Below are positions 7,278-16,400 of a stretch of 33,428 nt of DNA, piece after piece (the first letter of the stretch is position 1; each line of letters starts with the position of its first letter). Origin of the DNA: JAGLQA01 sp023135565 (GTDB taxonomy: Bacteria; Acidobacteriota; Aminicenantia; UBA2199); assembly GCA_030639305.1 (NCBI GenBank), contig DAOWCY010000060.1, positions 1-33,428 on the forward strand, in the 5' to 3' direction. Both the position numbers and the translations under genes were made by a program. The notes below the pieces were generated by a model, which had not been told where the DNA came from, ran no database searches, and was given only the letters and a program-made list of their open reading frames with translations.

Positions 7278-8843
7278 ATGAAAAAAAGTAATATTTTTTT
7301 ATTGTTAGTCATCCAGATCGCCTCGCTTTTTATCTTCTCCAACATCTACACCCTTTTCAAACCCTTAGAAATTAAAGAGATCGAAGCGTTTAAAGAGAGT
7401 GTGGACCTGACAGCGGAACTATATCTATTAAAATATAAAACCGACCTGCAGCGTATGGAAGAGGCAGGTTTCTTCGATCGCATCGACCGGGAAGTGGGCG
7501 CAAAAAGGGCAAAATATACCCTGGAGTCGGAAAAAAAACGGCTCTACGTGGTAAAATTACCCCAGGCCGGCAATAGGACTTTGGTATTCAGGAAAGAAAT
7601 AGACTCCCTGCCCCTCACGCTGCTGAAAAAACTTAAGAAAACCTTTTCCACCCTGTCCATCACCCTGGGAATCTTTTTAATATTCACCGGGCTTTATTTG
7701 ATTTTCCTTTCCAGGAAGGACAGGGGGGGCATCGACATGAAAGGCCTGCCGCCGCTGCAGGATTATTTGGTGAAGTTAAAAGGCAGCGAACTGCAGTTGA
7801 AAAATTTAGTGCAGCAGCAGCAGGAGAGTGTGACCCGGCAGGATGAATTAAACAAAAGTATCATCAATAACATTAATGCAGCCATCATTTTTTTGAACCC
7901 CGCGGGGAGGACCGATATTTTTAATAAGGTGGCTGAAGAACTCTTCTCCCAGGGTTACGCCCATGCCAAAAACAATGAGGTAAGAAAAATATTGGTAGGA
8001 TTCCCCGAAATTACCCGGTTCATTGAAGATAATGCCGAAAAAACCATAAACGTCTCCGCCGAAATAGAAAGCGAAGGGCAGGACAGGGTATACCTGATCG
8101 ACCTGATCCCCGTGGAAAATGCGGGCAAATTGATTATCATAAAAGATATCAGTGAAGAGAAACAGCAGGAGAAAAGAGAGAGCAGCAACAAAAACTTTAT
8201 CATGCTCGGCGAAATGGCTGCCTTCCTGGCTCACGAGATAAGGAATTCCCTGGGTGTTATTTATGGTTATACCAGGACAATCACCCCCGGCAAAGGGGAA
8301 AAAAAAGACGACAAACTCAGTCAAAAAGTAGACAAAGTAAATAAAGAGATCAATTTTTTATCTGCTATGATGGAGAGTTTTTTAAGTTTTTCTAAACCGA
8401 TTAAGGTGGATAAAGCTGAAAAAATCGACCTTAACATCCTGCTGAAAAAAATCGCCGCGGAAGCAGGGATAACAATAGAAATTGCAGCCGCCGGCATATT
8501 TATCGACAACGATAGAACCCTCATAAAATCTGTTTTTTCCAATTTAATGTTAAATTCTAAAGAAGCGGGAGCAGACACCGTAAAAATAGAAGTCAAGAAG
8601 AAATATAAAGGCCGGCGCTTAGAAATTTTATTAAAAGATAACGGCAGCGGAATCGATGAGAAAATAAAAACCAAGATCTGGTATCCTTTTTTCACCACAA
8701 AAAAGAAGGGCACCGGCATGGGGCTGGCGATTATCAAGAAGATCATCAATTCCTTAGATGGTGATATCGCCCTGGTAGACAGCGCCTCCACCGGCGCAGC
8801 CTTCAAGATCACCTTTTTCCCCCCGGCACGGGGAGCCGATTAG
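7278..8843 (+). CDS. Membrane sensor histidine kinase with PAS domain
   Basis: 521 residues. A first membrane segment near 5-25 and a second near 128-147 enclose a periplasmic region of about 100 residues. Then comes a short coiled linker, a PAS-like domain (about 190-290, with NNINAAIIFLNPAGR) and the HisKA box with the phosphoacceptor His319 in AHEIRNSLG. The ATPase domain shows an N box (NLMLNSKEAG), DNGSGI and GTGMGLAI. The architecture is NtrB/ZraS-like. It is preceded by AAGGA and its own ATG. The two response regulator genes that follow are the obvious partners; neither has a DNA-binding domain, which points to a phosphorelay rather than direct transcriptional control. Confidence 0.92.
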   Translation: MKKSNIFLLLVIQIASLFIFSNIYTLFKPLEIKEIEAFKESVDLTAELYLLKYKTDLQRMEEAGFFDRIDREVGAKRAKYTLESEKKRLYVVKLPQAGNRTLVFRKEIDSLPLTLLKKLKKTFSTLSITLGIFLIFTGLYLIFLSRKDRGGIDMKGLPPLQDYLVKLKGSELQLKNLVQQQQESVTRQDELNKSIINNINAAIIFLNPAGRTDIFNKVAEELFSQGYAHAKNNEVRKILVGFPEITRFIEDNAEKTINVSAEIESEGQDRVYLIDLIPVENAGKLIIIKDISEEKQQEKRESSNKNFIMLGEMAAFLAHEIRNSLGVIYGYTRTITPGKGEKKDDKLSQKVDKVNKEINFLSAMMESFLSFSKPIKVDKAEKIDLNILLKKIAAEAGITIEIAAAGIFIDNDRTLIKSVFSNLMLNSKEAGADTVKIEVKKKYKGRRLEILLKDNGSGIDEKIKTKIWYPFFTTKKKGTGMGLAIIKKIINSLDGDIALVDSASTGAAFKITFFPPARGAD

Positions 8844-8962
8844 GGGCTGCCTATCGAGACAGGATAAGCCGGGTAGTTTCCTCTATCACCTATACAGCTA
8901 TTACAGCCGGTCATTCCCGGGCCCCGGGGCGCGGCGCGGGGAGACCATGATAAAAAAGAGAT

Positions 8963-8990
8963 TGACAACCTTTTTCCTTTCCTGTAGAAT
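8963..8990 (+). promoter_or_regulatory. Promoter of the receiver-Hpt gene
   Basis: TTGACA (8963-8968), 16-nt spacer, TAGAAT (8985-8990). Predicted start near 8997, followed by a strong ribosome binding site GGAGGTG at 9011-9017. Translation should therefore begin around 9022-9026, upstream of the first in-frame ATG at 9056. Confidence 0.7.
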
Positions 8991-9055
8991 ATGGCACGGA
9001 TAATTTTCCCGGAGGTGCATATTGGGTCATCGAGGACGATAAGAAACTGGGCGTA

Positions 9056-9730
9056 ATGATTAAAACCGTATTGGAAAAACACAACTGCCGGGTTACCCAT
9101 GTAACGGACGGGAAATTAGGTTTAGAAACGGCACAAAACGAAAAACCGGATCTGATCCTGCTGGATTTATTGGTGCCCGGCGTCCACGGTTTCGAACTAT
9201 GCAAAATGCTAAAAAACGACGAACAAACTAAAAATATACCGGTAATCGCTATGTCCGCCGTATATAAACCGGCCTTTGCCGGCCCGGAGCTTAAAGATGC
9301 CGGCGTTGATGCATTCATAGAAAAACCGCTGCATCTACCGGCACTGCGGGATAAAATCGAAAGATTTTTTCCACTCCAGGATGAGCCGGGGGAAGAAGAT
9401 CGATCCGTAAAAGATCAACTGCAGCGATTACGAAGCCAATATATAGAGGAACTGCCGGAAAAAATAAGTGAATTGATATCCGCATGGCGGTTTCTACAGC
9501 AAAACTTTAAAGACCAAACTTCATTATCCAGGTTTCGGATGTTGGCGCACAAATTGCATGGTTCAGGAACCACTTTCGGTTTTAAAAATGTCACCGACTA
9601 TGCGAAGAAAATAGAAGAAATACTGCTCAAAGCTATGGACATAGGTGAAGAGGTACTGGTCATGGAACAAGATAAGATTATCGAACTACTGAAAAATTTG
9701 CACAGCCCGGCACAGCAGGTAGGCAAGTAA
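9056..9730 (+). CDS. Response regulator receiver fused to an Hpt domain; 5' end uncertain
   Basis: 224 residues from the first in-frame ATG, but the coding frame is clearly open further upstream. Codons 9023-9055 read WVIEDDKKLGV, the first strand and acidic pocket of a receiver domain, and the ribosome binding site is at 9011. No ATG, GTG or TTG sits in that frame at the right place; TTG at 9022 is one base out of frame. Counting from 9056, the phospho-accepting Asp is Asp37 (ILLDLLVPG) and the conserved Lys is in FIEKPLH. The C-terminal part (about 120-224) is a histidine phosphotransfer domain with AHKLHGSG, His165 being the likely phosphorylated residue. It probably relays phosphate from a sensor kinase to a second regulator, perhaps the one encoded next. 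A one-base indel or sequencing error at the start is plausible. Confidence 0.8.
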   Translation: MIKTVLEKHNCRVTHVTDGKLGLETAQNEKPDLILLDLLVPGVHGFELCKMLKNDEQTKNIPVIAMSAVYKPAFAGPELKDAGVDAFIEKPLHLPALRDKIERFFPLQDEPGEEDRSVKDQLQRLRSQYIEELPEKISELISAWRFLQQNFKDQTSLSRFRMLAHKLHGSGTTFGFKNVTDYAKKIEEILLKAMDIGEEVLVMEQDKIIELLKNLHSPAQQVGK

Positions 9731-9746
9731 AGAGAAGAGACACCTG

Positions 9747-10142
9747 ATGACAATACCCCCATTAAAACGAATATTGTACGTTGAAGATGAAAAAGATCTC
9801 CGCGCCGTTGCCAAATTGGCGCTGGAATCCTTAGGCGCTTTCTCTGTAGAAACCTGCGGTTCCGGCGAAGAGGCGCTGGAAAAAGCGCCTTCTTTTCAGC
9901 CCGATCTTATCATTCTCGATGTCCTGATGCCCGGTATGGATGGAAAGCAGACCCTAAAAGAATTAAAAGAAATCCCAACACTGGAAAATGTGCCGGTTGT
10001 TTTTATGACTGCCTGGGTGCAGCCCGGAGGAATAGCACAATATAAAGAAGCAGGGGCCTTTGATGTGATCGAGAAGCCTTTTGAGCCCATGAGCCTTGCC
10101 AAGAAGATCAATTCTATCTGGGGAAGAGTTCACCGGCAGTGA
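9747..10142 (+). CDS. Single-domain response regulator
   Basis: 131 residues, a complete CheY-like receiver with no output domain. Acidic pocket EDE at 13-15, phospho-accepting Asp58 in IILDVLMPGMDG, switch Thr in VFMTAW, and conserved Lys in VIEKPFEP. It begins 16 nt after the receiver-Hpt gene in the same direction, so the two are cotranscribed. It converges with the propeller kinase gene, only 5 nt separating the stop codons. Possible roles are a phosphate sink, an allosteric effector, or the terminal receiver of a relay using the upstream Hpt domain. Confidence 0.9.
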   Translation: MTIPPLKRILYVEDEKDLRAVAKLALESLGAFSVETCGSGEEALEKAPSFQPDLIILDVLMPGMDGKQTLKELKEIPTLENVPVVFMTAWVQPGGIAQYKEAGAFDVIEKPFEPMSLAKKINSIWGRVHRQ

Positions 10143-10147
10143 GGGGA

Positions 10148-13100
10148 TCAGGCTTTTATGGGCAGCCTGAAATAAAATGTACTGCCCACTCCTAAGTCTC
10201 CATGCCTATAACCGATTGCTCCGCCATGGGAATCGACAATCAATTTCGATACGGCAAGCCCCAAACCTGTCCCCTTGGTTTTCAGCCCTTTGTTGAATTG
10301 AACATATTTATCGAAAAGAAATTCTTGTTTATCCTGGGGTATACCGGGCCCGTTATCGCTAACCGAAACCTCGATCCGGCCGCCGGTCATTTTTAAGATT
10401 TTAATAAAAACCGTTCCCTGCTGCGGAGTAAACTTCGCCGCATTACTTAAAAAGTTCGTGATTACCTGGCCGATCTTTTCTAAGTCGATCGCCAATTTGC
10501 TTTTCCCGGTGGCCGGATCAAAATCACAAACCAGGTTTATCTCCTTCTTCTTAAACAAAGGAGTCATAATCTCAACAATTTCTATTACGGTAGCGGAGAT
10601 ATCTACTTCTTTAATCTCTAAAGCCATTTTACCGGCTTCAAACTTCGAGAGCTCCAGCATGTCGTTGATCAGGCTCAACATCTTTTCCGACGAGCGGTGG
10701 ATCACCTGGCCTGTTTTCTTCACATCCATTTGTTCAGGCATTTCATTCAACATATCGGAATACCCGATTATGGCAGTTAGCGGCGAACGCAGGTCGTGAA
10801 CCAACATAGCTGTGAAATCTGCTTTTAATCTCAATTCTTTCTCGAGACGCTTTTTTTCCAGGTCCTGTTTTATGCGGGTAGTCCTGAGCTTATGCAGAAA
10901 AAACAAAAAACCGGAAACAAACGCTGCTAAAAAGAACCGGAACCACCAGGTATGCCAGAATGGCGGTAAAATGACTATTTTAAGCGAAGCTCCATCCCTG
11001 TTCCATATGCCGTCGTTATTGGAACCTTTGACCCGGAAAGTATAGTTCCCGGAGTCTAAGTTGGTGAAAGTAATGTCATTTTTGTAACCCAGGTTAATCC
11101 AATCATTACTAAAGCCTTCCAGCATACACTTATATTGATTCTTACCCGGGTCCGTATAATCCAACGCCGCAAATTCGATAGAAAAAATGTTATCGGTATG
11201 CGAAAGAACAATTTCTTCCGACAGGGAAACTTCTTTTTGCAACGGTAAATCGCCGTTGGCTCCCCCCCCGATATCGGGGATTATGAAACGGGTGATAACA
11301 ATCGGGGGGAGATGTAAATTATCCTCGATCCCACCAGGATAAAAACGGTTGAAACCTTTCATGCCACCGAAATACATCTCACCGGTTTTACTGAAAAAAC
11401 AAGATCCCTCATTAAACTCGTATCCCTGCAGTCCGGCTTTCTGGCTATAGTTTCTAAAGGTGCCGGTTTCATGGTTAAATCGCGATAAACCTTTTGCGGT
11501 ACTGATCCATAAGTTACCCTTGTTATCTTCCAGGATTCCTTTAATATTATTATTGGGCAGCCCATTTTTATCGGTATAATGAGAGAACGTTCCTGTGCCG
11601 GGATTAAAGTTGTCAAGCCCGCCGCCCTCGGTGCCGATCCAGAGTGTGCCCCAGCGATCCTCAAGGATTGTATTGACAACATTATAACCCAGGGTCTCGG
11701 GGTTATCCGGATTGTTAGTAAAAGCGATGAATTCTTCCTTTTCCGGGTTAAATTTAAAGAGACCGCCCGAAGTGCCGAGCCAAAGTATGCCGGAACTATC
11801 TCCATAAATTACGTTAACTTCGTTGGATGGGTTAATCAAAAATTCCGAGCTGAGACTGTATTGATAGTGAGTGAACACCTTTTTTTCCGGGTCAAATTTA
11901 TCGAGACTGCGGCGTGTTCCAATCCAGAGCATGCCTGACCGGTCCTCATGGAGATCGAGGACAACTACGTGACCGATAGAATGGGGACTAAAGTTTGTTT
12001 GCCTATCCCATCTATACTGGAGAGCTTTCCCGGTTTGGGGATCGAATTCATTCAAACCGTAGGCGGTTCCCACCCACAACTTCCCGCTCCTGCTGCCGCA
12101 AATAGAAAAAATAGTATTGTGGGTCAGGCTGTGGGGGTCACGGGGATCAGCCAAATAATGAGTGAATCCTTCCGTTTTGGGATCAAACCTGTTAAGCCCC
12201 CTTGTTGTTCCCAACCATATATGGCCTGACCGGTCTTCGAATATTGCATATACTTTGTTTTGACTCAAGCTATTGGAGTCGTTCGGATTATGCTGGTAAT
12301 ATAAAAATTTATGCAGTTTCCTGTCGTATACATTGAGCCCCTCCCCACCGGTGCCGAACCAGAGAGCGCCCGACCGGTCTTCATAAATTGAAAAAACCCG
12401 GTTATGGCTCAAACTGCTCGGATCATTGGGCTCATGCCGGAAAAAGGCAAACTCTTCAGTTCTTAGATTATATTTATTGAGGCCATTCGGGGTTCCTATC
12501 CATAACACATCGTGACTGTCTATCAGCAGGGATTTCACATAGCCATCAGCCAGGCCATCGGGACGTTTAGGGTCGTGTTTGAAATGGGTAAATTCCTCTG
12601 TTTCTATGTCAAATTTATCGAGCCCCTTGCCCGAACCGACCCACAGTGTATCCGTTTCACGATCAAAAAAAATCGCATTGATATAATCATCGGCCACACT
12701 GTTAGGATTACCGGGTATGTGCTTGTAAATGGTAAATTTTTCTTTTTCTATATCGAATTTAGAAACGCCATATCCCCCGGTGCCTAACCATATCGTACCG
12801 GGTTGACCGCCGCAAATTTTATAAACCCTGTTGGCTGAAAGTTTCTTATCGAACTTATATCTTGTAAATTCCCTTGTCCGGGGATCATATTTGTCAAGCC
12901 CTCCGCTGTAAGTGCCTATCCATACTATACCGGATTCATCCGCATACAGCGTTTTCACTATATTTCCACCCAGGCTTTGGAGGTCATCGGAGTTGTGTTT
13001 ATAATTAGTGAATTGTTCAGTCCGGGGATCGTATTCATTCAAACCGTTCCCTGTTCCGAACCATAACTTGCCTGCTTTGTCTTCACAAATTGCGGAAATA

Positions 13101-13351
13101 TTATCCGAAGTCAAACTGCGAGGATCATGGGGATGGTGTTGGAAAACTTTGAATTTTTTCCCATCATACCTGTTTAAACCATCAGTGGTGCCGAACCACA
13201 TAAAACCGGTGCTGTCCTGGAAAATACAGGCAATATTGCTTTGCGACAGCCCCTCTTCAACGGAAATATGGCTGAATTGGATTCTTGCGGCAAAAAGAGA
13301 ACTGCCTAATATAATAAGGAATAAAATTGCAGCCGGCTTTTTCATCGTCAT
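10148..13351 (-). CDS. Two-component propeller sensor histidine kinase
   Basis: 1067 residues with an N-terminal signal peptide (about 1-22). Fourteen repeats of the form DxxGxLWxGTxxGLxxxD fill roughly 30-660 and should fold into two seven-bladed propellers, as in the periplasmic sensors of Bacteroides hybrid kinases. A Y_Y_Y immunoglobulin-like domain (about 715-785) and one membrane segment (about 790-812) follow. The kinase core has His852 in MLVHDLRSPL, DNGPGI and GTGLGLAV. Unlike hybrid versions there is no receiver or AraC output domain, so it needs a separate partner; the two regulators on the opposite strand are the nearest candidates. Ligands for such sensors are often carbohydrates; none can be named here. 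ATGs at 13351 and 13345 are both possible starts, with only a weak ribosome binding site. Confidence 0.92.
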   Translation of the reverse strand: MTMKKPAAILFLIILGSSLFAARIQFSHISVEEGLSQSNIACIFQDSTGFMWFGTTDGLNRYDGKKFKVFQHHPHDPRSLTSDNISAICEDKAGKLWFGTGNGLNEYDPRTEQFTNYKHNSDDLQSLGGNIVKTLYADESGIVWIGTYSGGLDKYDPRTREFTRYKFDKKLSANRVYKICGGQPGTIWLGTGGYGVSKFDIEKEKFTIYKHIPGNPNSVADDYINAIFFDRETDTLWVGSGKGLDKFDIETEEFTHFKHDPKRPDGLADGYVKSLLIDSHDVLWIGTPNGLNKYNLRTEEFAFFRHEPNDPSSLSHNRVFSIYEDRSGALWFGTGGEGLNVYDRKLHKFLYYQHNPNDSNSLSQNKVYAIFEDRSGHIWLGTTRGLNRFDPKTEGFTHYLADPRDPHSLTHNTIFSICGSRSGKLWVGTAYGLNEFDPQTGKALQYRWDRQTNFSPHSIGHVVVLDLHEDRSGMLWIGTRRSLDKFDPEKKVFTHYQYSLSSEFLINPSNEVNVIYGDSSGILWLGTSGGLFKFNPEKEEFIAFTNNPDNPETLGYNVVNTILEDRWGTLWIGTEGGGLDNFNPGTGTFSHYTDKNGLPNNNIKGILEDNKGNLWISTAKGLSRFNHETGTFRNYSQKAGLQGYEFNEGSCFFSKTGEMYFGGMKGFNRFYPGGIEDNLHLPPIVITRFIIPDIGGGANGDLPLQKEVSLSEEIVLSHTDNIFSIEFAALDYTDPGKNQYKCMLEGFSNDWINLGYKNDITFTNLDSGNYTFRVKGSNNDGIWNRDGASLKIVILPPFWHTWWFRFFLAAFVSGFLFFLHKLRTTRIKQDLEKKRLEKELRLKADFTAMLVHDLRSPLTAIIGYSDMLNEMPEQMDVKKTGQVIHRSSEKMLSLINDMLELSKFEAGKMALEIKEVDISATVIEIVEIMTPLFKKKEINLVCDFDPATGKSKLAIDLEKIGQVITNFLSNAAKFTPQQGTVFIKILKMTGGRIEVSVSDNGPGIPQDKQEFLFDKYVQFNKGLKTKGTGLGLAVSKLIVDSHGGAIGYRHGDLGVGSTFYFRLPIKA

Positions 13352-13517
13352 TATGTCCGGAAAAATTCCCCGCAGCCCTCCCTCGCTGCCGGGAAAACAT
13401 CACTAAAAAAAAATATACGACAATCCATGTATACTTTTTATCAAAATATGAGGTAAATGTAAAGCCTTTTAAACCACTTTTTTTTTAAACCTTCCCGAAT
13501 CCCGGGGCAAAAGGGGG
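13352..13517. other. Intergenic spacer, A/T-rich
   Basis: Separates the propeller kinase start from the queH stop. On the minus strand a TTTACA-N17-TAAAAA and a TTTACC-N18-TATACA arrangement are possible promoters for the kinase, but neither stands out from the A/T-rich background. No gene seen. Confidence 0.4.
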
Positions 13518-14096
13518 TTAAAATTTTTCTTTTAGACGGGTTTTCTTGTTTCTTTCTTCCCGGGAATACACGCAGCCGCAGTAGTCCTGGTGCTTAATTC
13601 CCAGGCTCAGGGCCATTTTTCTCCCGATATTATAGCCATCCTGCTTTTTGAAATTTTCCGCTAAAAATTCTATGTCGAATTCTTCAGCCAACTCGACGCC
13701 CTCTTCGTTTATCTGCCGGGTAACCTTGTAAGGGCTAATAGACAGGGTAGACGCCACCACTTCACAGCCCTGGTCCCGGGCATAAACAAAGGTTTTTCTA
13801 AGCCTTATGTTAAAACAAAGGGAACATCTTTTCCCTCGTTCGGGTTCTTTTTCATACCCTTTGTGCTTTTTTACCCGGTTAAACCATTCTTCCATTTCAT
13901 GCCCGGGATAGACGGTCTGCCAACCTTTTTTTAAGGAGATCTTTTCCAGTTCTTTTTTTCTGAAGAGGTATTCCGGTTCAGGGTGGATGTTGGGATTATA
14001 GAAAAAAAGGGTGACGTCGTAGGTTTCTCTCCACTTTTCGATCACATAAACGGCGCAGGGAGCGCAGCACACATGTAATAGTAATTTTTTTTTCAT
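13518..14096 (-). CDS. queH: Epoxyqueuosine reductase QueH
   Basis: 192 residues, matching QueH (formerly DUF208). The family reduces epoxyqueuosine to queuosine in tRNA, replacing the unrelated QueG. The adjacent Cys10-Cys11 pair in HVCCAPC and the Cys91/Cys94 pair in RCSLCFNIR correspond to the iron-sulfur-binding cysteines of the Thermotoga enzyme. YNPNIHP and HQDYCGCVYS are further family motifs. It lies 70 nt downstream of the BtuB-like receptor on the same strand, so it may be cotranscribed with it, although a palindromic repeat fills the gap. QueH itself does not need cobalamin, whereas QueG does; a QueH gene next to a B12-controlled gene is worth noting. Start ATG preceded by AAGGA. 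Confidence 0.93.
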   Translation of the reverse strand: MKKKLLLHVCCAPCAVYVIEKWRETYDVTLFFYNPNIHPEPEYLFRKKELEKISLKKGWQTVYPGHEMEEWFNRVKKHKGYEKEPERGKRCSLCFNIRLRKTFVYARDQGCEVVASTLSISPYKVTRQINEEGVELAEEFDIEFLAENFKKQDGYNIGRKMALSLGIKHQDYCGCVYSREERNKKTRLKEKF

Positions 14097-14100
14097 TAGC

Positions 14101-14163
14101 TAAATCCTTGTCTCCGGCAGGGGTGCGGCGCACCCACCCTTTTGGCCGCCGGAGGCGAAACTT
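14101..14163. repeat. Palindromic repeat between queH and the receptor gene
   Basis: GGGTGCGGCGCACCC (about 14120-14134), the GCCGCCGGAGGC module and AAACTTTTG run up to the receptor stop codon. Same modules as the other intergenic blocks. Confidence 0.65.
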
Positions 14164-14166
14164 TTG

Positions 14167-16092
14167 TTAATCCCGGTTTTTTATCCTGTACCTGATGCCC
14201 ATGAGAAACCGGCGCCCCGGGGCAGGATAACCCATTACCTCCTGGTACTCTTTGTCAAAAGCATTGGTGACTTTGCTTATCAACGAAAAGTCCCGGTTCA
14301 GGGGCACCAACAGGTTCACGTTAAAAGCATTAAACGCCGGGCTGTGACCCACGGACCAGGTGAGTTCATTGTAATCCAGCCTTTTGCCTACATAGGTCAT
14401 CTCAGCGGCGATATTAAAATAGCGGTGGTCATAAGAGAGCACCGCCGAAACCACATGTTTCGGTCTTCTCAGCAACTCTCTTTCGTACTGCAGGTCGTTG
14501 GTGTCTAAGTAAGTATAAGCAGTGACAACCCTCAGCCTCTTAAATAGAGTAAACCGGGTACTAAACTCGATGCCGGAAATGTCGGCCCGGCTGAGATTGG
14601 CGAATTTATAAGTGAGCGGGCTGAAACCGATCAGGTTTTCATATTTAGAGTTAAAATAAACTATACTCAGTATAATAGACCGGGCATAAAAATCAGTGCC
14701 CACTTCAAAAGATTTGCTTTTCTCTACTTCTAATTGCGGGTTGCCCCATAGGGGATTGAGCATTTCCGGCAGCGTGGGCGCACGGAACCCCTGTGAATAA
14801 GACCCCCTGATTTTTAATTTCCCGGCCAGCAGGTAAGAAAAACCTACCTGGGGCGAAAAAACCGCGGCGATGTCCCGGTATTTATCATAACGCAGGGAAG
14901 CGGAGACCAGGAACGACTTTAGGTCGAAACCGGTATTGATAAAAGCCGAAAGGTAATGAGTTTTCTCTTTGTCGATGACAGTGGTGTCGTTTTCTTCATT
15001 AACTATTCTTTGGTCTGAATAATCGACCCCGGTATTAAGTTTGATCAGGCCGGCAATTTTTGTGTCGAAAATAACCTGGGCCTGGTTAACGATGGATTTG
15101 TTCATAAAATAAGGCATCCACGGATCATCGCTGTCACGGAATTCATATTTGTTGGAGTTGTGGGACAATTTCAAGTTCAACTTCGTGTTTTCGGCGAAAC
15201 GGTAACTCAAGGGTACGGCTGCGATAAAGTTATCCTGTTTGTAACTCCGGTTGGGGGTGGGTAACCCCAAATTAATGGGTACGCCGGCTGCCGCGAAATT
15301 CCCTAAAAACATGAATCCTGCTTTTAAGTTTTCGCCGCGATAATTTGTTTTTATGGTAATCCCTTTATTCTTAAACTCGTCATTATCGAGGCCATCGCTG
15401 TATTTTGTAATATTTCCGTTTACAGAAAAATTTAAACCCCGGCCTATTTTTTTGGACAGGTAGGCATTGACGTCATAAGAGCCGCCGCTGCCGAAGAAAA
15501 CGGCTGCTTCCGCTCCTTCCTCTTCCCTGGTAATCAAATTAACTACCCCGCCCATGGCATTGGAACCGTACATATTGCTCAACGGCCCGCGCACGATTTC
15601 CGCTTTCTCGATTAGCCCCGGGGAGAGAAATGTAAGGTTTAATCCTAAGGAATTCGAAGGATCGGCTACCTTAAAGCCGTCCACCAGGAAAAGAGTCTGG
15701 TTAGTGCCTGCGCCCCGGGCAAAAGAATAAGCCATTTGCCCATAGTGGCCGCCGCTGAGGGTAAGATACCCGGCGGAATGGTTGAGTATGGTTTTTATTC
15801 CTTCGGGATGGTATTTTTGCAGTTCGTCCCGGGAAAAGAGCGACACGCTCTGGATTGTTTGGTTCAGGTCTGTTTGGCCTGTCACTTCGACTTTTTCGAC
15901 GGTCCTGATTTCTTCCTGTTCCTTTTCTTCAGCAAGCAGTGGGAGAGTGAAAACAAGCAGGATAGCGATAAAAAGAACCGCTATTTTTCTTGTTGTGCTG
16001 CTGGGGGGGGAATGTAAGCCCATGGTGGAAAAAATTGATGGAAATTGATTGTGCGCGAATGCACTGGAATCGATTGAATCTTTTTTTGGCAT
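14167..16092 (-). CDS. btuB: TonB-dependent outer-membrane receptor, probable cobalamin importer (BtuB-like)
   Basis: 641 residues. A plug domain follows the signal region, with VEKVEVTGQ (TonB-box-like), LFLVDGFKV, AEIVRGPLSNMYGSNAMGG and VVNLITR, all hallmark plug segments. The rest is beta-barrel sequence ending in the aromatic-basic tail RYRIKNRD. Translation start at 16092 is supported by AAGGAGG five bases upstream. The protein then has about 35 hydrophilic residues before the hydrophobic signal core (about 36-54), longer than usual; a second Met at residue 24 is an alternative start without such a ribosome binding site. The cobalamin riboswitch directly upstream is the main reason to assign B12 or a related corrinoid as substrate. 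No BtuCDF genes are adjacent. Confidence 0.88.
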   Translation of the reverse strand: MPKKDSIDSSAFAHNQFPSIFSTMGLHSPPSSTTRKIAVLFIAILLVFTLPLLAEEKEQEEIRTVEKVEVTGQTDLNQTIQSVSLFSRDELQKYHPEGIKTILNHSAGYLTLSGGHYGQMAYSFARGAGTNQTLFLVDGFKVADPSNSLGLNLTFLSPGLIEKAEIVRGPLSNMYGSNAMGGVVNLITREEEGAEAAVFFGSGGSYDVNAYLSKKIGRGLNFSVNGNITKYSDGLDNDEFKNKGITIKTNYRGENLKAGFMFLGNFAAAGVPINLGLPTPNRSYKQDNFIAAVPLSYRFAENTKLNLKLSHNSNKYEFRDSDDPWMPYFMNKSIVNQAQVIFDTKIAGLIKLNTGVDYSDQRIVNEENDTTVIDKEKTHYLSAFINTGFDLKSFLVSASLRYDKYRDIAAVFSPQVGFSYLLAGKLKIRGSYSQGFRAPTLPEMLNPLWGNPQLEVEKSKSFEVGTDFYARSIILSIVYFNSKYENLIGFSPLTYKFANLSRADISGIEFSTRFTLFKRLRVVTAYTYLDTNDLQYERELLRRPKHVVSAVLSYDHRYFNIAAEMTYVGKRLDYNELTWSVGHSPAFNAFNVNLLVPLNRDFSLISKVTNAFDKEYQEVMGYPAPGRRFLMGIRYRIKNRD

Positions 16093-16123
16093 AAAAGCCT
16101 CCTTGTATAAAATTTTGGAGGGT

Positions 16124-16353
16124 TATAGTCTTACGTCATATTGCCCATCCTCCGCGGGCAGTATGCGGTTACGAGACTATAGTAGGTCTTCCGACTCCCG
16201 GGATCCTTGAAAGCCTTCCCATCCCGGGACGGGACAGTGGCTGTAATTTTCAAGGACTTTTTTCCGTATTAACCGAAACCCGGCCACGGCAGCGGGACTG
16301 TGGGGTTTTCGCCTGCGAACAAGCTTACCCTCTTCCCCTGAACTAAGCCTCAA
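16124..16353 (-). promoter_or_regulatory. Cobalamin riboswitch
   Basis: Read on the minus strand, the leader from about 16353 contains core words of the AdoCbl riboswitch, including GCCACTGTCCC and the B12 box AGTCGGAAGACCTAC near 16183-16197. A switching hairpin at 16124-16181 has perfect 8-bp outer arms (TATAGTCT and AGACTATA) and an inner TGCCC/GGGCA stem. Its upstream arm abuts the B12 box, so forming it should compete with the ligand-bound core. There is no U tract after it, and the ribosome binding site (16098-16104) lies 20 bases beyond, so translational control or an atypical terminator is likely. Confidence 0.85.
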
Positions 16354-16359
16354 GGTTAC

Positions 16360-16387
16360 ATTATATTTAAAAAAAAGCTTTTGTCAA
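16360..16387 (-). promoter_or_regulatory. Consensus sigma70 promoter of the riboswitch-btuB unit
   Basis: On the minus strand TTGACA (16387-16382), 16-nt spacer, TATAAT (16365-16360): both hexamers are perfect. Transcription should start near 16353, which fixes the 5' end of the riboswitch RNA. Confidence 0.85.
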
Positions 16388-16400
16388 GTCCGCGGGGGAC

